A DNA stretch of 64,000 nucleotides from Tetrapyrgos nigripes (lineage: Eukaryota > Basidiomycota > Agaricomycetes > Agaricales > Campanellaceae). Below are positions 33,043 through 43,668 of this stretch, piece by piece. Numbering within the stretch: position 1 is the first letter of the stretch; each line of letters starts with the position of its first letter. A program made the position numbers and the translations under genes. The notes under the pieces were generated by a model. The model was not told the origin of the DNA, did not search any database, and saw nothing but the letters and a program-made list of their open reading frames with translations. The stretch lies in assembly GCA_013368315.1 (NCBI GenBank), contig JAACJM010000097.1, forward strand, positions 245,594-309,593. Direction: 5' to 3'.

Positions 33043-34059
33043 ATGAGACCCATCACATCCACCCAGAAAGACAATATCCTCTCTCTCCTCCAAACTTCTG
33101 CTTCATCCAGGGAAATCTCTGCTAAAACTGGGGTATCCAAGTCAAAGATTGCTTCTCTGGCCAAAGAGATGTATCCTGACAAGGAGAACCATCAAGCAGG
33201 GCGTCCTAGAAAGCTGTCTACCACTGATGAACGTGCTGCTATCCAACAAATCAACACTGGCAAAGCTGAAAATGCTACAGAAGTGGCCAGAAACATCAAT
33301 CCCCTCCTTGACCAACCTGTCTCCACCCAAACCATTCGAAATTCCCTTCTCAGGCATGATGTGGACACATCTAAAACGAAGAATAAGCCCAAACTCACTG
33401 CAGCTCACAGGAAGGCTCGTTTAAACTTTGCACAGAAGTACAGAAACTGGACTGTGGATGACTGGAAAAGGGTTATTTGGTCAGATGAGACTAAAATCAA
33501 TCGATATGGGTCAGATGGACAGCAGTATGTGTGGGGGAGGAAGGGTGAATCCTTGGGAGAGAGAAATGTGGTGGAAACAGTCAAATTTGGAGGAGGAAAT
33601 ATCATGGTGTGGGGATGTATGGGGTGGGAAGGAGTTGGAAACATGGCAGAGGTGGAGGGCAGGATGAATGCAGAGCAGTATGTGGACATTTTGGAGAACA
33701 ACCTTCTGGAGAGCATGGATATTTTGGGTGTTGATCCAGAGGTGGCCATTTTTCAGCAAGACAATGATCCTAAACACAAGTCAAAACTGGCCACCAAGTG
33801 GTTTGAAGACAACAACATCCATTGCATGAGCTGGCCTGCTCAATCTCCTGACCTGAACCCCATTGAACACCTCTGGACAACCCTCAAACACAAGCTCAAT
33901 GGATATGACACAGCACCCTCTGGAGTTTGGGAAATATGGGACAGAGCAGCTGAAAAGTGGGATGAAATCACAGAAGAAGATTGTCAGAAATTGATCAGGA
34001 GCATGCCTAGAAGGATTGAGGCTGTGTTGAAGGCCAAAGGAGGGCATACCAAGTACTGA
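33043..34059 (+). CDS. Tc1-type DD34E transposase, intact (338 aa)
   Basis: It has an N-terminal HTH (TQKDNILSLLQTSASSREIS...VSKSKIASLAKE), a second HTH-like region (STTDERAAIQQ...STQTIRNSLL), a short basic stretch, and the catalytic core with D148 (WSDET), D240 (QQDND) and E275 (PIEHLW), which are 34 residues apart as in Tc1 enzymes. It would cut at TA sites and paste the element. The frame is open from 32953, but a TATATAAGG box lies at 33002-33010 inside that extension, so the next ATG at 33043 is the likelier start and gives the usual family length. No stops or frameshifts. Confidence 0.95.
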   Translation: MRPITSTQKDNILSLLQTSASSREISAKTGVSKSKIASLAKEMYPDKENHQAGRPRKLSTTDERAAIQQINTGKAENATEVARNINPLLDQPVSTQTIRNSLLRHDVDTSKTKNKPKLTAAHRKARLNFAQKYRNWTVDDWKRVIWSDETKINRYGSDGQQYVWGRKGESLGERNVVETVKFGGGNIMVWGCMGWEGVGNMAEVEGRMNAEQYVDILENNLLESMDILGVDPEVAIFQQDNDPKHKSKLATKWFEDNNIHCMSWPAQSPDLNPIEHLWTTLKHKLNGYDTAPSGVWEIWDRAAEKWDEITEEDCQKLIRSMPRRIEAVLKAKGGHTKY

Positions 34060-34301
34060 GCTAGCACTTTCTGTATTTTCACTTGCATGTCAAAAAATTG
34101 TCCAAATGACATACCATTTTAAATCAGTCATATCTCCATGAGTTTTAAGCCAAATAAGACAAAACAGACAGAATATTGTAGCGTTTATCAAGGGCTTTCT
34201 GCCCATCACTGACCACATTTTAATATCTCTACTCAGTATTGCTTAAATTGGCAATCTTTCCAAAAATGCGAAACATGTGGACAATTTTTTGACCCACTGT
34301 A

Positions 34302-35061
34302 TACATGCTTCTATGTGGAAGGAAAGGGTTACTTTTGGTACAAAAGGATGCCGTTTGGACTTACTGGTGCACCATCAACATTTGCGCAAATGACAGCAGA
34401 ACTATTGGGTGATCTTTTGGCTGATGGGGTGCTGGAGCTATTTTTGAACGATGGGGCATCAGTGGTGGACACATTTGAAGAAATGATGGGGAAGCTCACC
34501 AAGTTGTTGAAACAGGTGAAGGAAAAGAAACTGTCACTCTCAGCATCAAAGTCTAGTTTCTTCATAAAGGAGGGTGTGTTTGCAGGTGCAAATGTTGGAC
34601 CACAAGGTGTAATCCCCGACTTGACAAAGCTGACTGCCATAGTCAACTGGCAGCTGCCAGATGATGCACTCAACCTTGAGTCCTTCCTGGGCCTCACCAG
34701 TCACTTCTGGGACCTAATCAAAGACTATGCCAAGGTGGAAAGACCATTACGAGACCTCGTCAATATTCCATTACCCAGTCCATGCTTGAAAACCACGTAC
34801 CGAATGCTGAAAGGGAAACATAAACTGGCCAACCTGTGGACAAGTCAGCATATGAAAGCCTTCATTGAATTGAAGAGGCTGCTTACCTCAAAACCTGTTT
34901 TGAAGTGCCCTAGGTTTGATGGAACTCCCTTCATCGTCACCTCAGACGGTTGCAAAGAAGGTTTCACAACTGTACTCTCCCAACGTTTCGAAATGGTCCT
35001 TCCAAATGGTTGCACTGTGAGGAAGATACACATTCATGTCAAAGTGAACCTCAAAGACTGA
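34302..35061 (+). pseudogene. pol: Gypsy-3 reverse transcriptase core, catalytic Asp changed
   Basis: The segment contains YFWYKRMPFGLTGAPSTFAQMT and the catalytic block at about 34440-34460, which reads FLNDGAS where relatives have two Asp residues (G-to-A type change), then the connection (NLESFLGLTSHFWDL) and the start of RNase H (PFIVTSDGCKEG). A stop occurs at 35061. The enzyme would be inactive even without the split. Confidence 0.85.
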
Positions 35062-36925
35062 GGAAAAGTACAAACCCTTCCTCCTCAAGTTTGCAGCATT
35101 GAAGTGTGGCCTGGATAAATTTTCCAACACAATATGGGGGTCGCCAGTGGAGATTGAGACAGACTGCCAGGTGTTGCAAGACATCATCCTAAACCCTAAC
35201 CTAAACACCATGCATGCACAGTGGTGAGATGGCATTGTTGCTCATAACATCGTCGAGGTGTGACATACCGGGGAAGATGGCGAGGCTATATCCCTACAGA
35301 ACCGATTTGCAGACGAGCCTGTCTTGTTGGAGGTCATAGTTGCACTGAAAGGCCTCACAGCAGGAATGTCAGTGAAACAACAGCAGCGTGCCAAACACTG
35401 AGCGGAGGGGTACATGATCAAGGATGCAAAGTTATGGCAGCTGAAGGGTGGCAGTAGTACAAGGGTGAGGTCATGGGTAGAGTGTGTGACAAGAGAGGAG
35501 GCTGTCAAGCTAGCAGAGATGAAACATAAGGAAGGTCATTTTGGATGAGATGCGCTGAAGACAGAGCTGTTGGATAGAATATGGAGCCCCAACCTGGACC
35601 AATCAATCCTAAACACTATCAGCAGATGTGGAAAGTGCAAAAACTTCTGTCAGACTTACTTGCATTCCCTGTTAATCCCAGTCACCCACAGACACCCTTT
35701 CGAGCTACTTGTGGGCGACTACTTAGCCATGCCTAAAGGCAAAGGGGGTTATACAACATTGGATGTATATGTGGATTCATACTCACGACATATTTGGACT
35801 TTCAAATACAAGGTGAAAGGCAGTGGGAAGACAACACTGGAGGGCCTGGGGAAGATATTCCATGGGTACATTCCCCCAGAGGTATTCCATTTTGACTGTG
35901 AAGAAGTCTGGGATTATTGTGAGTGGTATGGAGTAAAAACCAATGTGGTAGTGGCATACTCATCGTGGATCAACAGGCTTATTGAGAGTGGTATGGAGTA
36001 AAAACCAATGTGGTAGTGGCATACTCACCGTGGATCAACAGGCTTGTTGAGGGCGCTAACAAGCTACTACTTAGTGTCTTGAAGAAGCTGTGTGCACCAG
36101 AGTTAGGGGAGGACGAGTACAACAATGTCCAGGTGGAGGACTTACCAAATACGTGGCCTGACCATCTTGAGGAAGCTCTCTGGATCCTCAATAATTGCAT
36201 TCTCAGGTCCCTTCACTTCTCCCCAACAGAACTCCTCCTCGGCCTAGTGGTTAACACAAACCCCACCCCTATTGAAGAAAGCTCCGCAGCACTGGACCCC
36301 CAAGATGTCGAGCAGCAGATGGCCTATGTTGCGCAGCAACATCTGGATGGGTATGACACCACGTTGAGGCATGTGGAGAAGCAGAAGAGTGCTTTCAAGA
36401 AGCAAGTGTTGAAGAGGTTTCCCAAAGAAGTGATGTTCTGGAAAGGCCAACTGGTACAGGTGTACCATAGCGACCTCGACTACACCTTTAGGACAGAGAA
36501 GAAGCTATTACTGAGATGGTCATAACCACGTTGCATTGCAGGAAAAATAGCAAACTCTTACAAGTTGGAAACATTGGATGGAGCCTCAGTAAACAGACTT
36601 TTCAGCTCATGAAGACTGCAGGCATTTATACCAAGGGAGGGGACAAAGTTACATGAGGAACAGGTGGTGTTGGAATTGAAGATGGAGGGGAAAGGGAAGG
36701 AAAGGATTCCCATTGATGTCAACGCTGACAATGACAATGAAGCTTTGATGGCCGACACCAGGTGCAATGACACCACATCTGGAGTTACGGATCTATCAGG
36801 TTTATCGGATGTCTTCAGTGATATCAACTTTCTGGAGTTTGTAGGAGGTTCTGAGGACAGCAATGAGGACATCGCTACATTTGAGGGGGGTACATGTAGT
36901 AGTGATAGGGGGTATGCCTAGGCCT
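35062..36925 (+). pseudogene. pol: Gypsy-3 RNase H end, integrase and C-terminal tail
   Basis: RNase H fragments run to about 35400. Integrase is seen as KMKHKEGHFG-like zinc region, CGKCKNF, the first core Asp in LLVGDYLAMPKGKGGYTTLDVYVDSYSRH (about 35710-35785) and the Glu-containing block RLVEGANKLLLSVL (36040-36085), with GYDTTLRHVEKQKSAFKKQVL and a C-terminal acidic tail to TAG 36921. A 65-bp tandem duplication at 35921-36050 shifts the frame. Stops occur near 36000, 36525 and 36612. Confidence 0.8.
35921..36050. repeat. 65-bp tandem duplication in Gypsy-3 integrase
   Basis: Bases 35921-35985 are repeated at 35986-36050 with two substitutions. Because 65 is not a multiple of three, the copy breaks the integrase frame. 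It could be replication slippage or an assembly artefact. Confidence 0.9.
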
Positions 36926-37048
36926 TATTAGTCATGTGATTGCATAGTAGACAAGCCGGTTGTATGTAGTAGAGAGACTCAGAACAAGACATCACTGGGT
37001 TAGACTGTGGTTCCTCAATAGCTTCTCTGGGCCATCTCCACCGTGAGC
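36898..37048 (+). repeat. Gypsy-3 3' LTR, partial
   Basis: After the purine tract TTTGAGGGGGG, the sequence from TGTAGTAGTGATAGGG matches, in opposite orientation, 57530-57665 (GCCTAGGCCTTATTAGTCA, GACTCAGAACAAGACAT, GGGTTAGACTG). Similarity stops near 37048, so the distal part of the LTR is lost. Confidence 0.85.
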
Positions 37049-37049
37049 A

Positions 37050-38160
37050 ATGGTGTTCATCATGATTGGTATGCATGAATACATGTCATTTTGTGTACTG
37101 TGTGCTAATGAGTTCCCAGTGTTCTTGAAGTGACTGCCATGCCAATGCTTAACCCAATACTGGATGAGGGCCACCATTTCATTTGGCAGTCACATTGTTT
37201 GCAGTGAGTCGCCTATGGATTATAATGTGAGTCAATTTTTGTTTCTATTCACAGATACTGTGAAGGAGTGGTCTACCATAACCAATCTCCCTTGCTCCAA
37301 AATCCACACAGAAGGCTACTGCATGCTTCTCAGACAGAACAGGGAACCATATCTTCAATTCCAGACACTCTTCCAATACCCCTTCAATGTGCTGGAGTGT
37401 CTTTGGTACATTTTTTGGATTACTTCAAAAGGCCTGCAGCACCTTCAGAAAAGTGGATGCCACAATATAGTGAGTTTTCTTTCACTCCATGTCCTCCTCT
37501 AGCTGAGTGTGCAACGTCTGGGTCATTTTCAGCAGGATATTGTCATTTATCATGTGGTGACGCAACAGACACAAAAACATTGGGCTTGTGAATTGCCATT
37601 CACTGTTGACCTCGGTATTCCATCCTCTCTGACCAAACATGCTTGTGGTTGTAGGAAAACCATGACTAGACACAACAGGGTCCCGCACCACCATGTCCAT
37701 GGTCTTGTACGCATCTTTCCACTTGTTCTGCAACCTGACCATCTTGCTAACCATCTGCCATAAACCCAGAACCCATGGAGGTAGTAGCACCTTCCCATTG
37801 TGATAATGCAGGTCGGTAATTGCCTTTGCCCCATCCATCCATTTCTGACTGTAGTCGTCAGCCAACTCTTGCAAGGTATCATCTGAAGGAATGGGATAGC
37901 AATAGATATGGTCAAGAGTTTCAGTTGTGGTTGCTGTAGGGGTGGAGTGACTGAACCATGCATCTGTAGCAAAGGTGCTCAGCGAGAAGGACTGTATCGG
38001 GAGTTTAATGTCAAGGAATTGTAGGATGGAGATCTCTTCAGAAGGAAACTTGTTTCTAAGTTCTGGCAGTGGTTTTGGTGTAGCTAGACATGCATTAACG
38101 ATGTTTAGTGGTGGTTGGATGTATCCCTTCCCAACTCCAATCCATTATTCTGCTTGAAAC
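37050..38160 (-). pseudogene. Second Ulp1-like (C48) protease gene, transposon-associated
   Basis: On the minus strand an N-terminal region (CLATPKPLPELRNKFPSEEI; LQELADDYSQKWMDGAKAI; LLPPWVLGLWQMVSKMVRL) leads to a Ulp1 core: KHAVAFCVDFGAREIGYG (His), then after an intron (about 37205-37255, gtagac...catag) DSLQ (Asp), a stop, LIQYWVKHWHGSHF, STQNDMYSC (Gln and Cys). Deubiquitinase-like SUMO proteases of this type are common passengers in fungal transposons. It ends against the Gypsy-3 LTR. It is not close in sequence to the hAT-linked Ulp1 at 28411. Two stops are visible. Confidence 0.7.
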
Positions 38161-39180
38161 AGCATCTGCCTCTCCTCTTCTATGTCAGGCTCTGGGTCAT
38201 TGTTTTTTGGACAGTGTTGCCCTGGGGAGGTCATTTTGTGGTACAGTTGCAGGTGACAAAGAGCAGATAAGGGACAAAAAGGAGTGGAAATATTTTCTTT
38301 AACTGCTCTCTCAGACCCCATCATCGCTAGCAGCATTTAGACTATGTACATGAGGCTATATGTTTAGGCTGCTGGAGGTATACTTTATCTGTGCTGCACC
38401 CTCCTCAGTCCTCCTTGTGGCAGCTGTGACCTGCTCCAAAGGCCTCCAAAAACCTTCCTGGCTAGGCAATTTTATGTGAACTGGTGTCTGGCTTTGCCTG
38501 TGGCAGGCAGTATTATGTGAACCTGGAACCAGAGGTTCCCTCAAAATTTGCTCCAGTTTTATGTGAACCGGGACCATACATATAAGGGTATTATCAGGGG
38601 GCCTGGCTTACCTCAACTCCACTCATGACAAGTATGTGTTGCATATTTGCAACTTCTTGTGGAATAAGTAGCCAAGACGAAGTGGAAAAGTCTTGACACT
38701 TTACAGCTGTAGGTAATTAGCCAAAAAGAAGCTCAAAACACCCTATTTTAGGTGCAGTCAGAAAAAATTTTCCTGAGGTTGTACCTCCCCTCCCCCTCTA
38801 CCCAATGTACTGAATATTCAGCCCACCTCCCCCTTGATCAGAAGAGTCATTGTTGAGGGAGGTTAAGGCTTGTAATGTGTTTGAAGCAACTCTCAGTCAG
38901 GAAGCTGGAGTCCACCAGTAGACTCATCCCTCAATAGCTGCCAGAACTCGACTTGAAACAGATCACAGATCATTTCCCTGTTGAGGCTTCGGGACTGAAA
39001 GACATAGACTTCACAAATTGTTGAACAACTGAGCTGTCTTAGGGGTGTATCTAGTTGTGGAGAGGAGAAAAGTAGCTCCTTAACAGGTGGAGGCTGAGCA
39101 AAGTTGCTAACAATGGATAAATGAAAACCTAGACAATGTGGTTGCAGGTCAAGAAGCAAAGTGAAGATGCATCAGACTGT
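38161..39180. other. Region without a recognisable gene
   Basis: There are short imperfect repeats of TTTTATGTGAACYGG at 38470, 38510 and 38558 (three copies). The open frames are short and show no conserved motif. It may belong to the mobile element that carried the Ulp1-like gene. Confidence 0.4.
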
Positions 39181-39188
39181 GATGCGTC

Positions 39189-39741
39189 TAGGGCTCAGTA
39201 CCGTACCCATATACGGGTACGACCGTATTTTTCATGGCTAAGCTGTACCCGTACCGTATTGTCTGCACAAGAACTCCCTGACAGTACGGGTATGGGCTGT
39301 ATACTGTAAATACGGTCAAAAAATGTTTGCTGCATTGGGGGTGTGGAGAAATGCGCTGAAACACCCAAAACACGTTAGTACCTACACTTTGCATCAACGA
39401 AACCGTGAATCTCTCCCCTTGGCTTCCATTCTGGCAGATAATCCGGTCCAAGGACGGCAAGGACAGCAGGAAATCTGTCAAAATAAACGGCATACCCTTC
39501 CCACAGTACCTCAGGAGCAATTAGATGATGTGCCAGGAAATTTTGGGAAAAGGCAGCCTTGGGTCAACCTCGGGTGCCACCAATTTTGGTAGCTGTCACA
39601 CACATGTGATCAATGACACCTGCCATAAAAGGCTATTATGTCACTTACCCGTACTACCCGTATACAATACGGCCTGATACGGGTCATACTGTACCGTCTT
39701 GGCTAGAGTAGCATATGGTACGGGTATGGTACCAAGCCCTA
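39189..39741. mobile_element. Non-autonomous hAT-like MITE (553 bp)
   Basis: The termini TAGGGCTCAGTACCGTACCC and GGGTATGGTACCAAGCCCTA are imperfect inverted repeats, and the flanking 8-mers GATGCGTC (39181-39188) and GATGTGTC (39742-39749) differ by one transition. Both fit hAT. Inside, the motif TACGGGTA and its complement recur many times near both ends, which could be subterminal transposase binding sites. There is no transposase gene. Confidence 0.8.
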
Positions 39742-39749
39742 GATGTGTC

Positions 39750-40230
39750 TCCAGGCATTGAGATTTTCAAACTCAAAATTCTATTGTTTTCTTCCTGGAA
39801 AAAGGCTACAGGACTGTATTAGATACAAAAATATACACTTTTGGAGGTTTCTAGGGGGATTGAGGAAGAACTGAACGAGCTGCTCGCCATCTACGACAAC
39901 GGGCAAAATCCCCACCATTTTGTGAATCACCAAACAAACCCAAACACAGATGCACAGGAACTCGAATAGCTCGCGCCGCAGGCTCCGCTCGCAAAGATAG
40001 CGACGTCCTCATCGCTCGACCCCCAGGCCTCTACCGCCACCAGACCCACCAGCTCCTCACTCTCTCTCAGACCCTCGGTGACCTCCCCAAGCGCCTCACA
40101 TGATACCAACCGTCTAACCGCTCTCCCTCCAACGACGGATTCCAGCTGGTACGAATTGGCATCCCTCACAACAACCCTTCTTGGTCCCGTCCACTGTGGC
40201 CACGTGACAATATGTATGACCCAAGGCTAG
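39750..40230. other. Spacer downstream of the Pro-rich gene, with an open plus-strand segment
   Basis: On the plus strand, after a possible acceptor (tttctag at about 39852), a frame reads GIEEELNELLAIYDNGQNPHHF and, past a stop at about 39967, a Ser/Thr/Pro-rich stretch to about 40200. It could be a remnant of a host gene. I do not recognise it. Confidence 0.35.
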
Positions 40231-43200
40231 CTAGCCCCTACTAAACTTCGACATGATGTTAGCAAGCTGCATCACCCGCAAAAGCACCGTCAGGACCAGG
40301 GCCGTGTTTTCCGTTAACGTATCCCCAGGGGAACAAGACTGGTAAACGATGTTGGTAGTATTATAAGTGTAACGCATATTGTAGGGTTGGAATTCGGGCG
40401 GAGGTTCTGACTCCTTTTGGCTGAGCAACGTAACGGTCCCGAAACTCCCTACTGCGACGCCTGCAAAGCTTGCTGCACCCACAACCGCGTAACCCTTCCA
40501 GTCACCTAAATAAAAGTAAGAATAAGCAAAACCCTTGAAAAGGACATGAAGATTACGAATACTGACCGTTATTATACTCATTATACTGGCTCCCTGCTAT
40601 TCCGTTAAAGGTAGAACCTTGTACTTCGAAGTTGTGCGCGCTATTCAACATCTCAATCTGGTGCTCTGGGCTTGCTTGGGCTACAGAGAGTATGTCGCCG
40701 GTATCGCCGGGCGCCTCCTCGTACGCGCCCCCTGGAAGAAGAGTAAACACCACCTCCGTGCATGCGTCGTCCAATGTAACACCTTCGGAAGAGATTCTCG
40801 GCTTATCATCACCACCGGGAGAGAACTTCCCGTTAGCTGATGCACCGTTATGTGCACTCCCTCCTTGGGTACGTGAAGCGTCGTTTGTATCTCCTTGAGC
40901 CGCCGAAGTTGTGTCCCCAAACAACATATCCAGGTCCTCAAGTAGTTCAGGATGAGTGTTCAACCATGGTGATGATTCCGGTAACTCTGAAGGTAGTGGA
41001 GGGATAAATATGGGTGCGTTGGGTGTCATGAGATGTACTCCAGATGGAATGAGCCACTGGCTCATATACCCTTCACCTGCGGAGTTCGGTGAAGGGAACT
41101 CCTCATCATACAGTAGAGGTGGTACGAAGAAGGGAGACAATGAACGCTTTTGATTGTACGGTGGAACGACACCATTTGGTACTGGATCACGAAGCTCTTG
41201 ATTCCATGATGGGAGTGGTGATGAGGCATGCGAATGTGGAAGAGGGGGAGGAGGGGCGGAAATGGGTGAGTTATAATACGGAACGACGCCATTTGTTAAT
41301 GCTTCAGAAGTTCCCTCTCCGCGAATAATAGGCGTGTTAGACGAATAGGATAGTTCGTTCGGTGAAGGGTACTCCTCATCATCCAGTAGAGGTGGTACGA
41401 AGAAGGGAGACAGTGAAAGCTTTTGATTGTACGGTGGAACGACACCATTTGGTATTGGATCACGAAGCTCTTGATTGCATGATGGGAGTAGTGATGAGGC
41501 ATGCGAATGTGGAAGAGGGGGAGGAGGGGTGGAAATGGGTGAGTTATAATATGGAACGACGCCATTTGTTAATGCTTCAGAAGTTCCCTCTCCGCGAATA
41601 ATAGGTGTGTTAGGCGAATAGGATAGTTCACCTGTAACGCCGCACTGTACTTTGGCCAACGAAGGCGGCTGTGCTGCTGGTGGAGTGTACTGGGTCTTAG
41701 CCCACGTCGGTGAGACGCTCGGAGGACTACTTGGTAGTCCACGAAGTGGTAATTCTTTATGTATGTAACTGTCGCTTTCGCAAGTATTAGGTGGAAGCAT
41801 GCTAGGGTCTGAAGTTGAGAAAATTGACTGTGATTGAGAGCTTCCAGGAACGTGAACTTGTTCTGCAACTGGCATCGACCACGGATTTAAGGTCGACGGC
41901 TGAGAGAAACTGGAAGCATGCATTGGGGGTAGTGACGGATTCGGATATGAGGGAATAAAGGATCCTTGGTTAATAAAGGGACCATAGGGCACACGAGCAC
42001 GCATGAACGAGGGTATACCACCGACTTCCCAAGTATAAGGCGTGGAAGTCGCAGGTGCCAATGGGTTCCATTGAGAGGGAAAGAAAGCATCTTGTATTGG
42101 ACCACCAAGCATATTCGCAAGTACACCACCCATTCCCCAAGTATAGGGTAAGAAAGTGGTCGGGGCATATGCCGGAAAAGAGGATGGCTGGGCACCCAAA
42201 AATGGGTAATGCTGCGGGTGGTGGGTACCTGATGTTGCATTCAGAGTAAACTGGGCGTATGCGTCCTGTTGTGGAAGAAAGGGATTTGGATACGGATGAA
42301 TAAAAGGATTATGCATGTTGTTAGGATCAACCTGGGGTGGGCAAGTCGACGGAGTAGACCTCGCAATGCGCTGTGGATGATATTGACTCTGGGGCCATTG
42401 TGACGAGTGGTTGATATATTCCGGAAAATGGGACGGCTGGGCAACGGAAACAGGGTAATGTTGCGTGTGGTAAACACCAGACGTTGTGTTGAAGAAGCCT
42501 GGGCCTGTGCCCTGTTGTGGAAAAAAGTGATTCGGATATGGATAGATGAAAGGATTATGTAGTACGTGGGTAGGACCACTCTTGGGTACGCAGGTCGGCG
42601 CAGACCTTACAATCCGCTGTGGATTAAATCGACTCTGGGGCCATAGTGCCGGGTTGGTGTGTGGAAGGCCAAGGGCGACGTTGCTAGCTCCTCCTTTCAT
42701 CTGTCCCAAAGGTTCTCTGAAAGACCTCGGTTCTTGGATTGGACTCGATAGGAAGTCGGGTAGCGACGTCAAATGTGGTGGAGTCACGAAATGGCCAGTT
42801 ACGAATTGCTGGTCATTTTGGCATGAAGGCCTACTCACAATTCCAGGATGACAGTCTGGGACACTTCTGTGTGTAACAGTCCCTCCGTCCGTACTCATAC
42901 TCTCGCAATTCGGTTCCTTTGTGGACGAAGCGAGACCCACTCTGTCAGCATCATACGGGGCGCCAGTGGCAGGAACGCGGAGTACGGTAGCAGCTATCCA
43001 GCGATCAGGATCCACTGTGTTTGGCCAAGATGGTCAAAGTTGAGGACTCACCATCTTCTTCGAAATCTCTGCCCAAGATACCGGGTCCGTACCCCCACCC
43101 CCAGTCAGTACACTGGTTCTCCCTTCCATCCTTTCCGAAGAGCGTTGACCCTGTAATATCAACAGAAGAGTCTGGCAGAGACACCAACACTTGCTCTGTG

Positions 43201-43253
43201 GAACGGTGAGCCCAGTATCCATAAGACCTAGCTCGAATTAACTTACCAGCCAT
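40231..43253 (-). CDS. Pro/Ser-rich protein with C-terminal membrane segment (about 957 aa, 4 exons)
   Basis: The exons are 43247-43253, 43052-43195, 40567-43014 and 40231-40505. The introns (51, 37 and 61 nt) all have GT-AG ends (gtaagt/cacag, gtgagt/cacag, gtcagt/tttag) and keep phase. The protein starts MAEQVLVSLPDSSVD and has a Gly/Trp-rich N terminus and a long Pro/Tyr/His/Ser-rich middle with two sets of internal repeats. After an acidic stretch comes a hydrophobic segment GYAVVGAASFAGVAVGSFGTV near the C terminus, then EPPPEFQPYNM. It has no known domain. The single membrane segment suggests a membrane-anchored low-complexity protein. It is the only intact protein-coding host-like gene inside the inverted segment. 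Confidence 0.7.
41089..41634 (-). repeat. Tandem 273-bp (91-aa) duplication in the Pro-rich gene
   Basis: Bases 41089-41361 and 41362-41634 are almost identical (both code for LSYS.NTPIIRGEGTSEALT and NGVVPPYNQK). The unit is 91 codons, so the frame is kept. A second, more diverged repeat of about 80 residues lies at about 42200-42640 (NPFIYPYPN and NPFIHPYPN units). Confidence 0.9.
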
Positions 43254-43668
43254 CTCAGAGAAGAGAGAAGACAAGAGGGAGACTCAAAAAGACACGAGGT
43301 CTTCCAAGATTAGCACAAAACGCTATCCCGCCACGGGCCGTCGACACACCCACGTGACCTTTTCCGTCACGTTAAGGTCCACTGCCACAGGATATAATAA
43401 TATAAGTCCGGACACATATGTCGTCATATACCGTGATATCCGCGTGACCGGTCTGGAGCCAAAAAGAACCGATCAGACTCGATCTTCTCCCAAAACGCAC
43501 AATATACCGTTATATGCCTGTCATTTACTACGCAAAGTAAGTGTTGATAGCCTACTGGTTAAGCGTGTCAAGCTGGAGCAAAGGATGTGGGATCCTGTGC
43601 TTGTGCTTTTTTATTACACCTCGAGGCGAGGCGCTAGCCATATGTCCATACTTATATATCCCGGCACA
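43254..43668. other. Upstream region of the Pro-rich gene
   Basis: This 415-bp stretch between the start of the Pro-rich gene and the palindrome has no supported gene. TATAATAATATAAG at 43394-43407 and TATATAC-like stretches are present but on unclear strands. Confidence 0.35.

Larger units (their letters stand above)
32673..34299 (+). mobile_element. Tc1/mariner element copy B (1627 bp), intact, at inversion breakpoint
   Basis: It has the same 210-bp terminal inverted repeats as the other copies (32673-32882 and 34090-34299), with TA at 32671-32672 and 34300-34301. The two flanks come from different elements: hAT to the left and Gypsy-3 RT to the right. A simple insertion cannot give this; recombination with copy C explains it. 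Confidence 0.97.
34302..37048 (+). mobile_element. Gypsy-3 (Ty3), 3' half: RT core, RNase H, integrase, LTR
   Basis: Coding starts abruptly at the Tc1 boundary in the middle of RT (CFYVEGKGYFWYKRMPFGLTGAP) and goes on through integrase to a partial LTR. The missing 5' half is the minus-strand element at 53923-57672. Where the two Tc1-flanking ends are joined through one TA, the RT codons are continuous. The 3' LTR similarity stops near 37048, against the Ulp1-like gene. Confidence 0.9.

Noticed and set aside
39850..40200. Plus-strand host gene exon (EEELNELLAIYDNGQ frame)
   Set aside because: Interrupted by a stop, no recognised domain, no partner exons; kept only as a note in the spacer entry.
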